64,000 bases of DNA. Origin: Stereum hirsutum FP-91666 SS1 (lineage: Eukaryota > Basidiomycota > Agaricomycetes > Russulales > Stereaceae). Both the position numbers and the translations under genes were made by a program. The notes beneath the pieces are model-generated. The model was given only the letters and a program-made list of their open reading frames with translations, was not told where the DNA came from and did not search any database. Below, in pieces: positions 24,431-35,954 of this stretch. How positions within the stretch are numbered: the stretch's first letter is position 1; each line of letters starts with the position of its first letter. The stretch lies in NCBI RefSeq assembly GCF_000264905.1, contig NW_006763135.1, positions 411,676-475,675 of the forward strand. The letters run 5' to 3'.

Positions 24431-25422
24431 TGTAAGTCGAGAGGAGAAGAATGGGTATTTTGAATTTTACATGTGGTAAGTCTTTTATAGTGTAAGTAGA
24501 GCACTGGTTCTGTTGGGCTGTAAAGACGGCTATCCGTTTGCTCTCGAAAGAAGGTCAGGGCCGACAAGTGCTTCGCACGCCGAGCATGCTACAAAACCAC
24601 ACAAGGCACTGTCAAATAGAAATGAGTGTGAGTATATTGCATTCTGAGCTTTGCTAAGGGATAGGTGTTTGTATGATACTTGATCCTCGCCGAGACGAAC
24701 TTCTGTGGTGTCTGATGTGTGGAAAACATTGATACGCCCTTCTCTGATGTGGTCCATTGGACCAAAGCGGGTCTGGCCCTAGGAGGCGCCATGCATGAGT
24801 CAGTCGAGAAAACGATGGAGAGCAACATCAACGAAACTAGAACTGACCTCCGACCTCCGTGCTTAATATGATGCACCGTCACATTTATCTTCCTTTAGCC
24901 ACTAAACACTCACCTGGTATTAGAATACAGGACCAGTCGAAAACTATCTCATACAAACCAAACATACCGTCACAGCACACAGAACTATCAAGAAAAAAAC
25001 GATAAGCAAGGGCGTACTGTGTCCTGATTCCCGCTCGCAGGATGACTGTATGATGCCTTGATCCCGGCTAACTCTGCAGTGCTTGATGGGTGAATAGCGT
25101 TGATACTGCGCTCTTTGATGTGGCGGATGGTGAGGCGTATCGGGTCCTCGGATGCGCCACTGTGAACCTGGTAGAAGAACGATTATGATCAGCATCATCA
25201 ATACTAGGGTCGGACTCTTTAATTACCACAGCTCCCCGTCTTCTTGATCCGCCTCCAACTATCTAACACCGCGGCGATGATTGGACGCACAACTGGGACA
25301 GAAAAGAATAAAGGCGTAGATTCCACAAGACGACAAGTACTGAATAAATAGATGCTTTTCTACACATGCGTGCATGCAGGAGTGAATATGACACTGTCTA
25401 ATACATACGCTAACGCAGACGA
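24431..25422 (-). other. Two related exon-like blocks, no complete gene
   Basis: Between paralog C and the DUF2009 gene lie two minus-strand blocks (about 25165-25010 and 24765-24600) that resemble each other at protein level: one reads RHIKERSINAIHPSSTAEL, the other DHIREGRINVFHTSDTTEV. Each is preceded by a plausible intron (GT...CTGAT/CTGAC...TAG/CAG). I find no convincing start or full gene structure, so they are recorded as a possible small duplicated gene or gene remnant. Confidence 0.35.
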
Positions 25423-27923
25423 TCACCATTCTCCATCGAACCCAACAAAACCTGCACAAAAATAAATGATCAGCAAAATAATCACAAAAGAGACCAGAGT
25501 CACATCCCCGCGCATCCCCGCGCCACGCGGCGCCACATCACCACCAACAAAAAGACCATCAAAGTGTCCATCAAATCAAAAGGCGGCACAAACTCACCAG
25601 TCAACAAAAACACGTGAAAATACGCCTTCTTCTCCAGCCCCGCACACCAATTCCAAGCGCTCGTCAACCTCCCATCGATACAGCTCCCTGCATCGAAAAA
25701 GTTGTCCGCCCCGCTCCCGTCGAACGCGTGCCTGAAAAAGTCGCCTAGTATCTCGAGGTAGAGGCCTTCGAGGGAGCCGTATTCGGCATCGATGTATGTT
25801 CGGAGAGAGGGCGTTTGGTAGATGGTGGGCAGTTTGGAGAGGGTTGTACAGATAGGGAGTAGGATTCGGTAGATTTGGGAGTATTTGTCTGTTTGACGGA
25901 TAATGCGGACGTGAGAATCAGAACAAGGCAGTCTTGGGTGAAGGAACGCACCAATGAACATGAGTGCGTTCGGAACGTTGTGGTCACCCATGTGTACAAC
26001 AGAGGAACCGACCCAAGACCCTACGCTCTTCTGCGCGCGATGAAGGATAGCATGCATCATACGTGAAGTCTTCGGCGCGGCCTGAACACGGTTCAGTCCC
26101 TGACCCGTGTCGCGCAAACGGTACTGCACTGTTTCTGACAAAAGATCTTGCTCCGCGAGGGACCAAAGATGGAACATATCTATGCAGACCGACCCATCAG
26201 CATCGCATCGAAAGAGATTCAGTTCGACGGAAGGAAAGAAGCCTACGAACCGTGTAAAATCTCCCTCCATAGCGTCAAGCTCTGCAGCACGTAAGCATAC
26301 TGCTTCGCATGATCATGACTCAACCTCGCCCCTCCCTTTCCGCTCCTGATAGCCAAACTATCCCTCCCCTTCTTGTCCTTCACCTGCGTCGCATGGAAAT
26401 ACTGCCTCAACCATCCGATCATCTTCTCGCATGGGTCCCTATTGGTTTTCAGGAACGCGTGGTTATCTCCAATAGAGTACAAAGCCTGTCGTAGGCTCTC
26501 TTGCGTAAGGTTGGACGTCTGGTATTTCGAAGACAATGTTTCGATGGCACGCTCCTTCGCTTTGATATCTTTCTGGATCTCGCGGCGGGAACGTTTCTCG
26601 GAGTTGATTTCTTGGGTGGCAATGGTGATGAGAGGGTCACGAAGCATGTCGAGAGCAGAATGGGAGTCGAGGAGGGTGTGTACGGATTTGATGGGAGCAA
26701 CACATGAAAATTCGAGCATGTCCCTCACTTCGGGCGATTGGCTGTCCTAAACGCCAATAATTAGTCGCAGCCCATCATCCTGAAAGAATCGGAAGGCGAG
26801 GGAAGAGAAGACGACGCACCTGCAGCATATAAATCAACTTCCCGTACGTTGTCCTCATCTTATCCGGGTTCATAATCTTATGTCTCCTCCCCAACTCAAA
26901 AATCATTCTATAAAAATCCTCATTACTTTTGAAATCCCGATCTTCGAACAACTCTTGCCCCTGTTTATAATCCGCCGCCAACACCAGCCCTGAGAGCACA
27001 GCACATATTTCACGGATTTGGTATACGATACGCTTGGCCTTCGAGAGTCCGAAACCAAGCGTGTCGATTTTATCCGTGTATTCGGACACTTGGAGCGCGG
27101 CGTCGAGCAGGCGGAGGAATTTGCGTTCGGCAAGGGTAAGGCGTACTGGGATATATTTGCAGCGCTCGACGAACCATTCGCCGGGATTGGAGCCAAGGAC
27201 GGGCTGGGAGGAGAGGGCAATGGAAAGAGAGGCGTCGGGAGTTGGGTCTGGGACGAAGTCTTCGTCGTCAGCTTCTTCTTCTTCAACGTCCATCTAACAG
27301 ACAAAGAGACCCATGCCCCGTCAATACAACATTTACGGATTGAAGCTAAAGTGGGCCACAACGGCGAGGGAAGCCTAGCGAGCGAGAACCTGGGCCACTC
27401 AGCGACGGACTTACCTTGTCTTCAGCACCGTTCGATACCGTGCTCCCATTCTGCGCGATTCTAGTCTTCTTACCGAGCTGGCCATCAAGAGCTTTTGACG
27501 CGTGCCGTTTCCGCGTGCCTTTCCTGTGCTGAGCGGCAAAGCACACCTCACAATAATCGTCCTCGCAGGACTCGCAATGGACCTGGGCAGGCTGGTCTAC
27601 ATAGCCAGAGCACATACCAAGTGTCAGTTGTTTTTATCTAACAGCAAAATCGAAGCAGTAAGGGTAAGCGAAGAGAAAGGCGCACCTTCACACTCAACGC
27701 AATACCCCGCCACCGTTTCCTTCTCTACCTGTTCCTCATCCCACCCTTCAGCCGGAATGTCTGGGTTCACATCCGGGTGCTCCAGATTCTCATTGCCGCC
27801 ACTCAAGATATTTGCTAGCGAGAAAGCCGCGAGTGAACCGTTCGTAGACTTTGTTCCAGCACCAGCGTCCGTGGTAGCGGCACTACTCGTCTCAGCGCTG
27901 CTGTCTAGCGACGCTTTTGACAT
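25423..27923 (-). CDS. B-box zinc finger / DUF2009 (UPF0652) protein
   Basis: Conserved eukaryotic protein of unknown biochemical role with a DUF2009 (UPF0652) body. Start MSKASLDSSAETSSAA at 27923. After a Ser/Ala/Thr-rich leader comes a B-box-like zinc-binding segment (YCVECE...VHCESCEDDYCEVCFAAQH, Cys/His-rich) and a basic patch (KRHASK, LGKKTR). The long C-terminal part carries the DUF2009 signature: EWFVERCKYIPVRLTLAERK, KRIVYQIREICAVLSGLV, MIGWLRQYF, SYDHAKQY-like HDHAKQYAYVLQSL, SVVHMGDHNVPNAL, EYGSLEGLYLEILGDFF, and the terminal FVGFDGEW directly followed by stop (25425-25423). The last exon is joined from LLTG across an intron at about 25450-25610. It looks intact. Confidence 0.88.
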
Positions 27924-29236
27924 ATTCCGAACAAATAGCTTTCGGAGTGACGCCAGCGAGCTAGATTATTGTAGGAATATATTGTGGTTTATTTGTTGAG
28001 TATTTTGTCAGGAGGGAGGGGTGATGGCAAAGTCTAGGACGGCCGTCGGACCTCGGTGTTGTCCAAACTTTTTAGACCAGTAAGCTTCGATAAGCACGCT
28101 TGCGTCATCAACGCCCCTCGCCACAGTGGCGCGGATGTAACGACTGTGGGAACCCCTTGTCGTGGCGTCGGCTGTATGCTTTGACGATTTGGTTCAAGTT
28201 CTGTCATTCCCGTACCACCACCATGCCAGTCCTTGTAGCCGTGAACGGCTGACGCTTGGATTATGTGCTTCCCCATCTGCCCGAGGCTCATTCCATGCAT
28301 ATACTCCCACTTGTCGTTCCATTCAAGCTGTATAACAACCACGGTGGTCCGATCTGTTGAAGATTTGTGGAATACTTAAATGTGCCGACCTACCCCCAAC
28401 AATATCGGTCCCCGACGTATCTGTGGATTCAGCTCGTATATCGATAAGTGGACCCTCCTAGTAAGTGAATCTCTGTTGGCATTATGATTGCCACGGCCGC
28501 CGTACCCGAACTATGGGGTTTTCGAGTCTACGAACACGCATGCCATTGCTAGGACTTGTACTGCAATCTACAGGAACTTGTTCCCCCATACAACCTCCAG
28601 GTCCATCCCACATCACGGTCGTGTGTGTTCAACTATCCTCACAGTGCCCCTCTCCTTGTGCTCTCATATATGCCGTGCCTATGATGGATCACTTTTCGAG
28701 ACATTCGCTCGTCCACGCCGACGGGTTAGAAACTGCAGCCGTAGGCTTCCCCTGGGAGACTTGTGCGAGCACAAATCCGGATTCCTACGCCTGGTCCGAG
28801 ACACGCGCAAGGTTGATGATCCGCCGGTAGCGCTATTCTCTGTGCTGATCACCGAAGTACGATGTTGCAGGATGATGGCTGCCTCTGTTCGCATCCGTTT
28901 CGGAACCGGGTGTGTTCTCAGAGGGCCTTTGAACTCACGCCTTTCATCTCGTACAGATGTCTACCATATTCTTGAAACCGAAATGCGCTGCAGTTCATCC
29001 CCAACCGTGCCTATGTGTCACAAGGCTCGACGAGCTCATCAAGGTCGCATGAGGTCCCGTATATTGCGGGTACATCAGGTGAATGCTCGCATTGTGGCCA
29101 CTCTACGAAACTCGAACGCGTCCTTCCTGCTGTTACTGTGCCCTGGAACAGGCCACCGGACGTTCATGACCGCTCCACGTATATATACCTACATGAGCGG
29201 ACTACAAGAGCCTGCAGCTCACTCTTACGATCTGGG
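27924..29236. other. Divergent promoter region, DUF2009 / glutaminase copy 2
   Basis: 1.3 kb between divergent genes. The plus-strand open frames at 28465-29249 show no domain and overlap each other in different frames. Taken as regulatory and UTR sequence. Confidence 0.4.
29180..29187 (+). promoter_or_regulatory. TATA box of glutaminase copy 2
   Basis: TATATATA about 60 bp before the start codon at 29246. The 20 or so bases just before the ATG (ACGATCTGGGATGCTC) are nearly identical to those of copy 1, while sequence further upstream differs. Confidence 0.5.
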
Positions 29237-29245
29237 ATGCTCACC

Positions 29246-32200
29246 ATGAAGTCTCTCCTTGGCCTGGTGGCCCTTCTGAGTGGTCTCGCCTCTGCACTCC
29301 CAGCTCCTGACGCGCACGCTGAACCTGATCCTTCCACCTTGGAATCTCGGGCGGTGACGTGGACAGCTACTCCATTCAATGCTCAGTCTTACCCCTTAGC
29401 AGTTCGCTCTCCTTACCTCTCGACCTGGCTCCCAGGAGGTAGCAATGGTGGCAACCTGAATGGTGCTTGGCCCGCATTTTGGCAAGGACAAGTGAGTATA
29501 GTTGTTCTGGGCCCTTGACAGTGTCGGTTGATTGAATTTGTTTGCTCAGGTTACTGGTTGGGCGGGATATGTTCGAGTCGATGGGACGGTGTACAACTTT
29601 CTTGGAGCGCCTGGTACTGCGGGTGCCACGAAGGCCACACAAACCTCGTCCAAGGTTCGTTTCACAGTTGACCTCAGTACGAAAGTATCGTTCGAGTGAC
29701 AGAGTTCCTTTGGATTAGTTCACGGCCACGCGTTCTATCTTCGTTTTAACCGCCGGACCTGTGTCCATCACCGCAACCTTCCTGTCTCCCGTCGAGGTCA
29801 GTGCTTCTACCTATTTTTCTGCGCCCTTTATCGCGGTGACGTAGCTAACGCCGAAATGTTACTCTTAGCCTACCGATTTCCTACGCCAATCTTATCCGTT
29901 CTCGTACTTGACGGTCGCAGTCTCCTCGAATGATGGCAATGCCCACAGCATTCAAGTCTATACCGATATTTCTGCAGGTAAATATATTACATTGTATGCA
30001 ACGTGTATCTCCACTCACTGATACGAACTCTCACGACAGAATGGGTCTCTGGTGATCGTGGTCTCACTGCGACTTGGAGTACGACCGCGACGGACAGTAT
30101 GATCGCCCACAAAGTTGGTCTTCAGACTCAATCCCAGTATAGTGAGAACAGGGATCAGATTCAATATGGCGAGGCCTACTATGGGATTACCTACGTATGC
30201 CCTGATTATCTCTCTTTTCTTTCCTTACGGATATTCTCTCATGCATTCTCCAGCACGATGGCGTTACCTACGCCACCGGTCAAGATGAATCCGTTCGTGG
30301 CAAGTTCATCTCTAACGGTGTTCTCGACAATTCTCAGGACACGAACTACCGCGCGATTGATGTACGTGTTATGGCCATAAAACCTTTCTGCAGAACTCTT
30401 CTGACCAGTATGTTTGACACTTAGAATGACTGGCCCGTGTTTGCCTTGGCCAAGGACTACGGCTCCGTGACTGAGACCGCGACCAATCCTGCTGTCTTTG
30501 TCGTTGGTCACGCTAGAGATCCTATGAGTGCGTAAACATTTCGTTAGGGAAAGAACACTCATTAACATGGCTTTTACAGTTAAATATGTTATTGCGAATG
30601 CACAATTTGAGGACCGCAGGCCATACTGGGCCGCTACATACAGCACGGCTATGGATGTGGTATGCAGTCACCTGTACTAGAGACTTGGGTGTTCTCAAAG
30701 ACTGACGATCTTCTTCGCTCTGCTAGCTCACTCAAATGCTTACCTCCGCCGAGTACGACCACAGCAATTCCGCAGCCGACGCCCTCGACTCCCAAATCGC
30801 CTCAGACGCTGGCGCCATCTCATCCGACTATGCCAATATCGTTGCACTCTCCACCCGTCAAGCCATGGGCGGCATGGAGATCACCCTCGGACCTGGACCC
30901 GATACGTCGGATGTCAAGGTGTTCTTGAAGGAGATCTCGTCGGATGGAAACGTGAATACTGTGGATGTTATTTTTCCAGCTTGGCCTATCTTGCTTTATT
31001 TGAACCCTGAGTACGGGAGGCATTTGCTGGAGCCGTTGTTTGATTATCAGCAGACGGGACAGTATGGACACACGTTCTCTTGTCACGATCGTAAGGCTTC
31101 CTCTCGTTTCCGGGTTTTAATTTTGTCAAATCGCTGAACCTTTCGTGCTCGTGACAGTCGGTGCCGCCTACCCTCAAGCTATCGCTCATCTCGGCGGAGA
31201 CGACGAGAACATGCCCGTCGAGGAATCCGGAAACATGGTCATCATGGCTCTTTCCTACACGCAGAAGAGTGGTGACACTTCGCTTATCAGCGATAATTAT
31301 AATCTTCTCGCTCAATGGGCTCAGTACCTGATCGACGACTCGCTCACTCCTGACAATCAGTGTGTATCGCTCTCTTTGTATCGGCGGGTGTGGAGTATCT
31401 TATGCTTCGTATTCCAGGATCTCGACGGATGACTTTGCTGGTAGCTTGGCGAACCAGACTAATCTTGCCATCAAGGGCACAATCGCCATCCAGGCCATGT
31501 CCGAGATTGCCACTCTCCTCGGGAAGACGTCTGATGCCTCCAACTACGCCGTACGTATACCCTCCTTCCACCTCCCTCACCTACATTTTGCTCAATATTC
31601 GCCGCGTTGCAGAGCATCGCCGCTTCCTATGCTCCCCAAGTCGTCAATTTCGCCACCGCATCCACAAACGACCACCTCGAACTCTCCTACGGCGACTCCT
31701 CCTCCTGGGGCCTAACCTACAACCTCTACGCCCAACGCCTCCTCGGCTTCTCCCTCTTCCCCGACTCCGTCTTCGAGATGCAAACCTCGTGGTACTCCTC
31801 CCACGTCAACACGTACGGTATCCCGCTCGATACGCGCCACACGTACACGAAATCGGACTGGACGATCTGGACGGCTGCGATTGCCAGTACTACGGCGGTG
31901 AGGGATTTACTGATTGGGAGGTTGGCGACTTGGGCGGCGGATGGGATACCGAATCAGCCGTTTTCGGATTTCTATGAGACAGAGACGGGGGATGCGGTGA
32001 GGAATACTGTGGGCGATGAGTCGTTTAGGGATCGGTGCGTAGTTCGCCACCATACCTCCCCTTCGGGCTTTTCTCCGTGTGAAATGCTATACTGAAATAT
32101 GATGCTGCTGTAGGCCAGTCGTCGGAGGTCACTTCGCTCTTCTCGCTCTTCCTTCTTCATCCGGCACGAGCCCAACCACTACAACAACCGCAACTACCAC

Positions 32201-32482
32201 TGCTCCTACGGCCCCTACCTCCGCGACCACCACTGCCCCTGCGACGACGACGACCGCATCTTCTGGTAGTTGTTCAGGCGTGGCGGCTTGGGTATCGACG
32301 ACGGCGTACGTCGGCGGCTCGCAAGTTACCTACAGTCAGTACTTTTTTCTTATGTCTATACGATCAAATGGCTGCTGATTGTTCGTAGCGTAGATGGACA
32401 CCTCTGGACCGCGAAGTATTGGACCGAGGCTGATGCCCCTGGTGGAGCGGCCGGCGATTGGACTGACGACGGGGCATGTTAG
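29246..32482 (+). CDS. Secreted glutaminase GtaA family with CBM5/12-type tail, copy 2
   Basis: Full-length counterpart of copy 1: 14 exons, 804 aa, all phases consistent (29246-29491, 29550-29654, 29719-29796, 29869-29977, 30040-30194, 30254-30361, 30425-30527, 30580-30659, 30727-31090, 31158-31359, 31418-31550, 31613-32034, 32114-32334, 32394-32482). The signal peptide MKSLLGLVALLSGLASALPA is followed by the GtaA body (TPFNAQSYPLAVRSPYLSTW, WVSGDRGLTATWS, GQYGHTFSCHDLGAAYP, DNYNLLAQWAQYL, THTKSDW-like TYTKSDWTIW). The enzyme hydrolyses glutamine outside the cell. After a Thr/Ala-rich linker (about residues 720-752) the last ~50 residues, CSGVAAWVSTTAYVGG...HLWTAKYWTEADAP, have the aromatic pattern of a type 5/12 carbohydrate-binding module, normally chitin-binding. 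An alternative start three codons upstream (29237) is also conserved in copy 1. Confidence 0.9.
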
Positions 32483-33215
32483 AGAAACATGGAGGGGGCG
32501 TACAGAGGGCTTTGAGTTGGACTTGGTCGTGCTAACGTATCCTTGGGACTTTGAATTCACCACAACTCAAATGTACTTACGATGTCGCTTTTTGGTCAGT
32601 AACGATGGAATAATGTATACGTTTTGGATGTATCTCGGGCGTCCCGCTCGAACTTGAGACCCAAAACCTTGTAAACGATACAATGAAAGAGAATAGGTAT
32701 ATCATATATTGCACTAAAGCACATAAACATCATAATGTGCAGTCTCCTACGCCACGGAGAGCGCGTAACTAGAACAAGGCATAAAACATAAAGACAAGTA
32801 TGAACGTCTGCGAACACAAAGTCAAGTATGAACGTCTGCGAACATAAAAGACAAATATAAGCGTCTGTAAAGTACCGTATCAGCATCAGCTACTATCTAT
32901 GATACAGGTAAGATACAGTACTAGAGTGGAGGAGCGGACTTATAGTAATAAGCAGCATAGCGTATAACGGAACTGGAAGTCTACAGCACAAAACGGAGTC
33001 ACAGTCGCAAAATATCTGATGATCAACGAACGAAGTTAACGCGCCAACAACACACCCACACACAACACTGCGGACAATGATTAATGACGTCCGGAGGAAG
33101 CATAATGAAACATACAGTGAAACGACGCCACGGTTGGCGCATAGCCAACAGGCTCAAGAAAATTCCCCCACACTTTGACGACGAGCAGATTCAGGACGAA
33201 AGAGGCACGCACAGA
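32483..33215. other. Convergent 3' region with tandem repeat
   Basis: About 730 bp, AT-rich, between convergent glutaminase copy 2 and CLR2-N-like protein 1. Apart from the 28-bp repeat at 32790-32872, nothing is seen. Confidence 0.4.
32790..32872. repeat. Direct tandem repeat, about 28 bp x 3
   Basis: The unit reads about AAAGACAAGTATGAACGTCT followed by GCGAACAC. Units 1 and 2 are almost identical, unit 3 is diverged (ATAAGCGTCTGTAAAG). Confidence 0.85.
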
Positions 33216-35954
33216 TCAATGATCCGAAATCCTCCTATAATCCCTCGCCTTCCCAATCTCGATCCTATTCTGTTCGACCCTCCTCCCACCCCTTCCTCCG
33301 CCCCCTCCATCCCCCTGCACAGTCCCAGAACCCCTCCGTTCAGGCTTCTTCCTCCCAAAATACTCCTCCGATATCTTCCCCTGCTCGACCCCAGAACAAT
33401 AAGTGCACCGACAATCGGGACGACCGTCGTTCGTGAGGGGTTTGCCGAGCATGAGCCATTTGGCGTGAAAACCGAATTCTTGGGGAGAGCGGAAGCAGTG
33501 CACGGAGAGGGAGCCTGTGGTGGAAAGGGGAGGGTTAGTAAGTTGTGCGATGATGGACAGGGAAGAGGGGGGATAGAGGTGGGGGGAAGATAGAGGAGAC
33601 GCACCATAGAGATAATAATCTTGTCGATCGTCAGGCTCGTTATTGAGCACGAACATCGCATAATGTTCTGGATACTTCGACAGCACGAACCGCTTCTCGT
33701 CCGCTATTCACATTCAAAAAACGATAACGGGTATGCGTCAGCACTCATCGAGACCACTCAACAAAAACGGAAAGAAAGAAAAAAAAGAAACGTACGTCCC
33801 GCCTCGAGCCCTAACACCTCCCTCGCAAGGAACGCCCCGACCTCCCTCCTCCACTCCAAACTAATCTTCCTCGCCAACTCCACCTCCTCAAAATAAATCC
33901 CCTTCCCTTTTACACCACACATCTCCATTCTCTTCTCAAACTCCAACTTCCTTTCGAATTCTGACTCTGCTTCGCCTCGACCCCCCTGGTCCCTCCGCTC
34001 TCGCTCCCGAATCGGATGCACCCCCGGCCTGTTCCTCACATCCGCGTCCGTCGTGAGAATCGTGATACAGTTCTCGACGACTGTAAAATGCGGAGTACAG
34101 ATCGGTTCGCGATGTGAGGGCCGAAGGGTCGATTCCCGACCACAGAAATAACGTCTTGGGCCGGAATTGTAAGGATAGGGAGATGTAGGAGAGTTTGATG
34201 TGGACGAAGAAGGTACAGGGAACGTCGACGTGGATGATGTGGCTAGAGGGGCTGATGAGGCGGCCGAGGTGGAGGCGGACGCAGGCAATGAGGTGCGGCG
34301 GGCGTTCGAGGTTGAGGTCGATGTTGATGTCGCAGGTGTTTGTATATTACCCATCGACGCACGTCTCCGCTCCTCGGGCTGTCTCCTTTCGACGATCGGA
34401 GACATCGACTCATAACGAGTAGGACATGGTCGAGCGGACAAAGCTCCCTTGTTCTTCTTGAATGAAGGGAGTTTGGCACGTGCTGGGATGGTTGGCGACG
34501 TGCAGGCACTAGCTGGAGGAGTGGGGAGGTAAGAAGTTGACGATGGCGGCCTTGAAGAAGTCGATGTGTTTGGCCTTGAGGCGGCCGACGACGAGCTGCT
34601 CGCTGCATTGTTGCCTATGGACGAGAAGGAAGAGTCTTGAGGAGCCGGAGAAGCCGGTGGCGTGTGGCCCACAGGACTGTTGACTCGGCGACAGTGTTCT
34701 CGTAGCTGCGACAGCGTCCGCCCTCGAGATCCCGGGGATTCTCGCTCGTAACAGGCAGGAATCGCTTCTGATTTGGAGGTGTTTGATGGTTTGGAAGCCG
34801 CGGAGGACGAGGGCTTCGACGATTGGGGAACAGGATCACTAACGATCCTGGACGGCCCCGCCGACGCGTTTGAGCTTCCACTTGCGCTTGCGTTCGAACA
34901 CGAGCTTCGTCTTGAAATCTTCTGTACGTTCCCCAATATCGAAGGCGAGCCAGGTCTATTGTTATCTTCTCCGTCGCGAGGTCGCTTTCGCGATTCCTTG
35001 CACGGAGAGGGCGACGTGAGAGGCTTCGACCATTGTCCACTAAATATAGGTGAAATACGAATTTCGTGAGATGAGTTTGAGAGAACAACAGAGACTAAGG
35101 GAACGCACCTGTTGCTCGAAGCCTTCGACATCGCCTGAGGAGAGCTGATCGCCATATTCTGCATCTTCGCCCGTGCCTGCGCCTCATCCACAATGTACTG
35201 CGAATCCTTCGACAAACGCGGCCGCTTCCTCGGATCCACCGTCCTCTTCCTCGGATCGCACGTCCGTTCGACTGGGCTTCGTAGTTCAGTGTTCGAAGGC
35301 GAACGAACACTGGCATGCTGCACGAACTGCGAAAGCGCGTGCAATTGTCGTGGGGTGAGCGGGACGTGGGGCGAAGTGATGAGGTCGTCGAGGTTCGTTT
35401 CTGGTGGGATGGTGAGGCCGAGGTTGGGTCGTCCTTGTTGTTTGATTGGGTGTGATGGTTGCTGGATTAGGTGCGGTGATTTCTCGATTCGGGGGTGGCG
35501 CGTGTCGACGCCGGGTGCGGATGTGGGTGCGGATCCCGGAGAGAATGACGACGATGAGACACCGCGAGCGACGATCTTTTCCTCCTTGGGCGACAACAAC
35601 GACGGCTCGTTGCGAGATTTCGAAAATTTGGAGGCAAAAGCTGCCTCCTCCTCTTCCTTCCGTTTATTCGCGTCCATCTGGGCAGCGATATCGGGGTAGA
35701 GCCTACGGTTCTCCTCGTTGAGGTCCTTCAGCGCGTGGGGTGGTGAGAGAGGGCGTGGAGGGTAGAAGTCGGCGGTCTGATAGTAGGAGGGACAAACAAT
35801 GAGATCGCGCGACGCGTTCAAGAAAAGTGAGAGGACGCACCTTGGCATTCGTACGCGAACTGCTGCTCGCGGTCTGACTGTGCGGCGCAGGATAAGGCCT
35901 ATACCGACGCTCTCCTCCCATGTCCTTCAAGTGGTTCGAGTGCGCGACGGGCAT
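33216..35954 (-). CDS. CLR2 N-terminal-like domain protein 1
   Basis: Long Ser/Pro-rich protein ending in a domain I recognise as the basidiomycete 'cryptic loci regulator 2 N-terminal' type; in fission yeast Clr2 is part of the SHREC heterochromatin-silencing complex. Start MPVAHSNHLKDMGGERRYRP at 35954 (in-frame ATG at 36002 possible); the first intron is 35841-35777, and an intron is likely near 35105-35040. The N-terminal ~550 residues are disordered (poly-Ser/Thr, CDPRKRTVDPRKR, RDGEDNNRPGSP). The domain: SLEWRREVGAFLAREVLG, YPEHYAMFVL, DYYLYG (interrupted by an intron 33604-33515), HCFRSPQEFGFHAKWLM, then CRCTYC and a tail GKARDYRRI before the stop at 33216. The C-x-C-x2-C motif suggests metal binding. 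Nuclear role in silencing is inferred from the domain only. Confidence 0.7.

Noticed and set aside
28488..29249. 253-codon plus-strand frame before glutaminase copy 2
   Set aside because: No domain, overlaps a second long frame in another phase, and covers the TATA box and start of the glutaminase.
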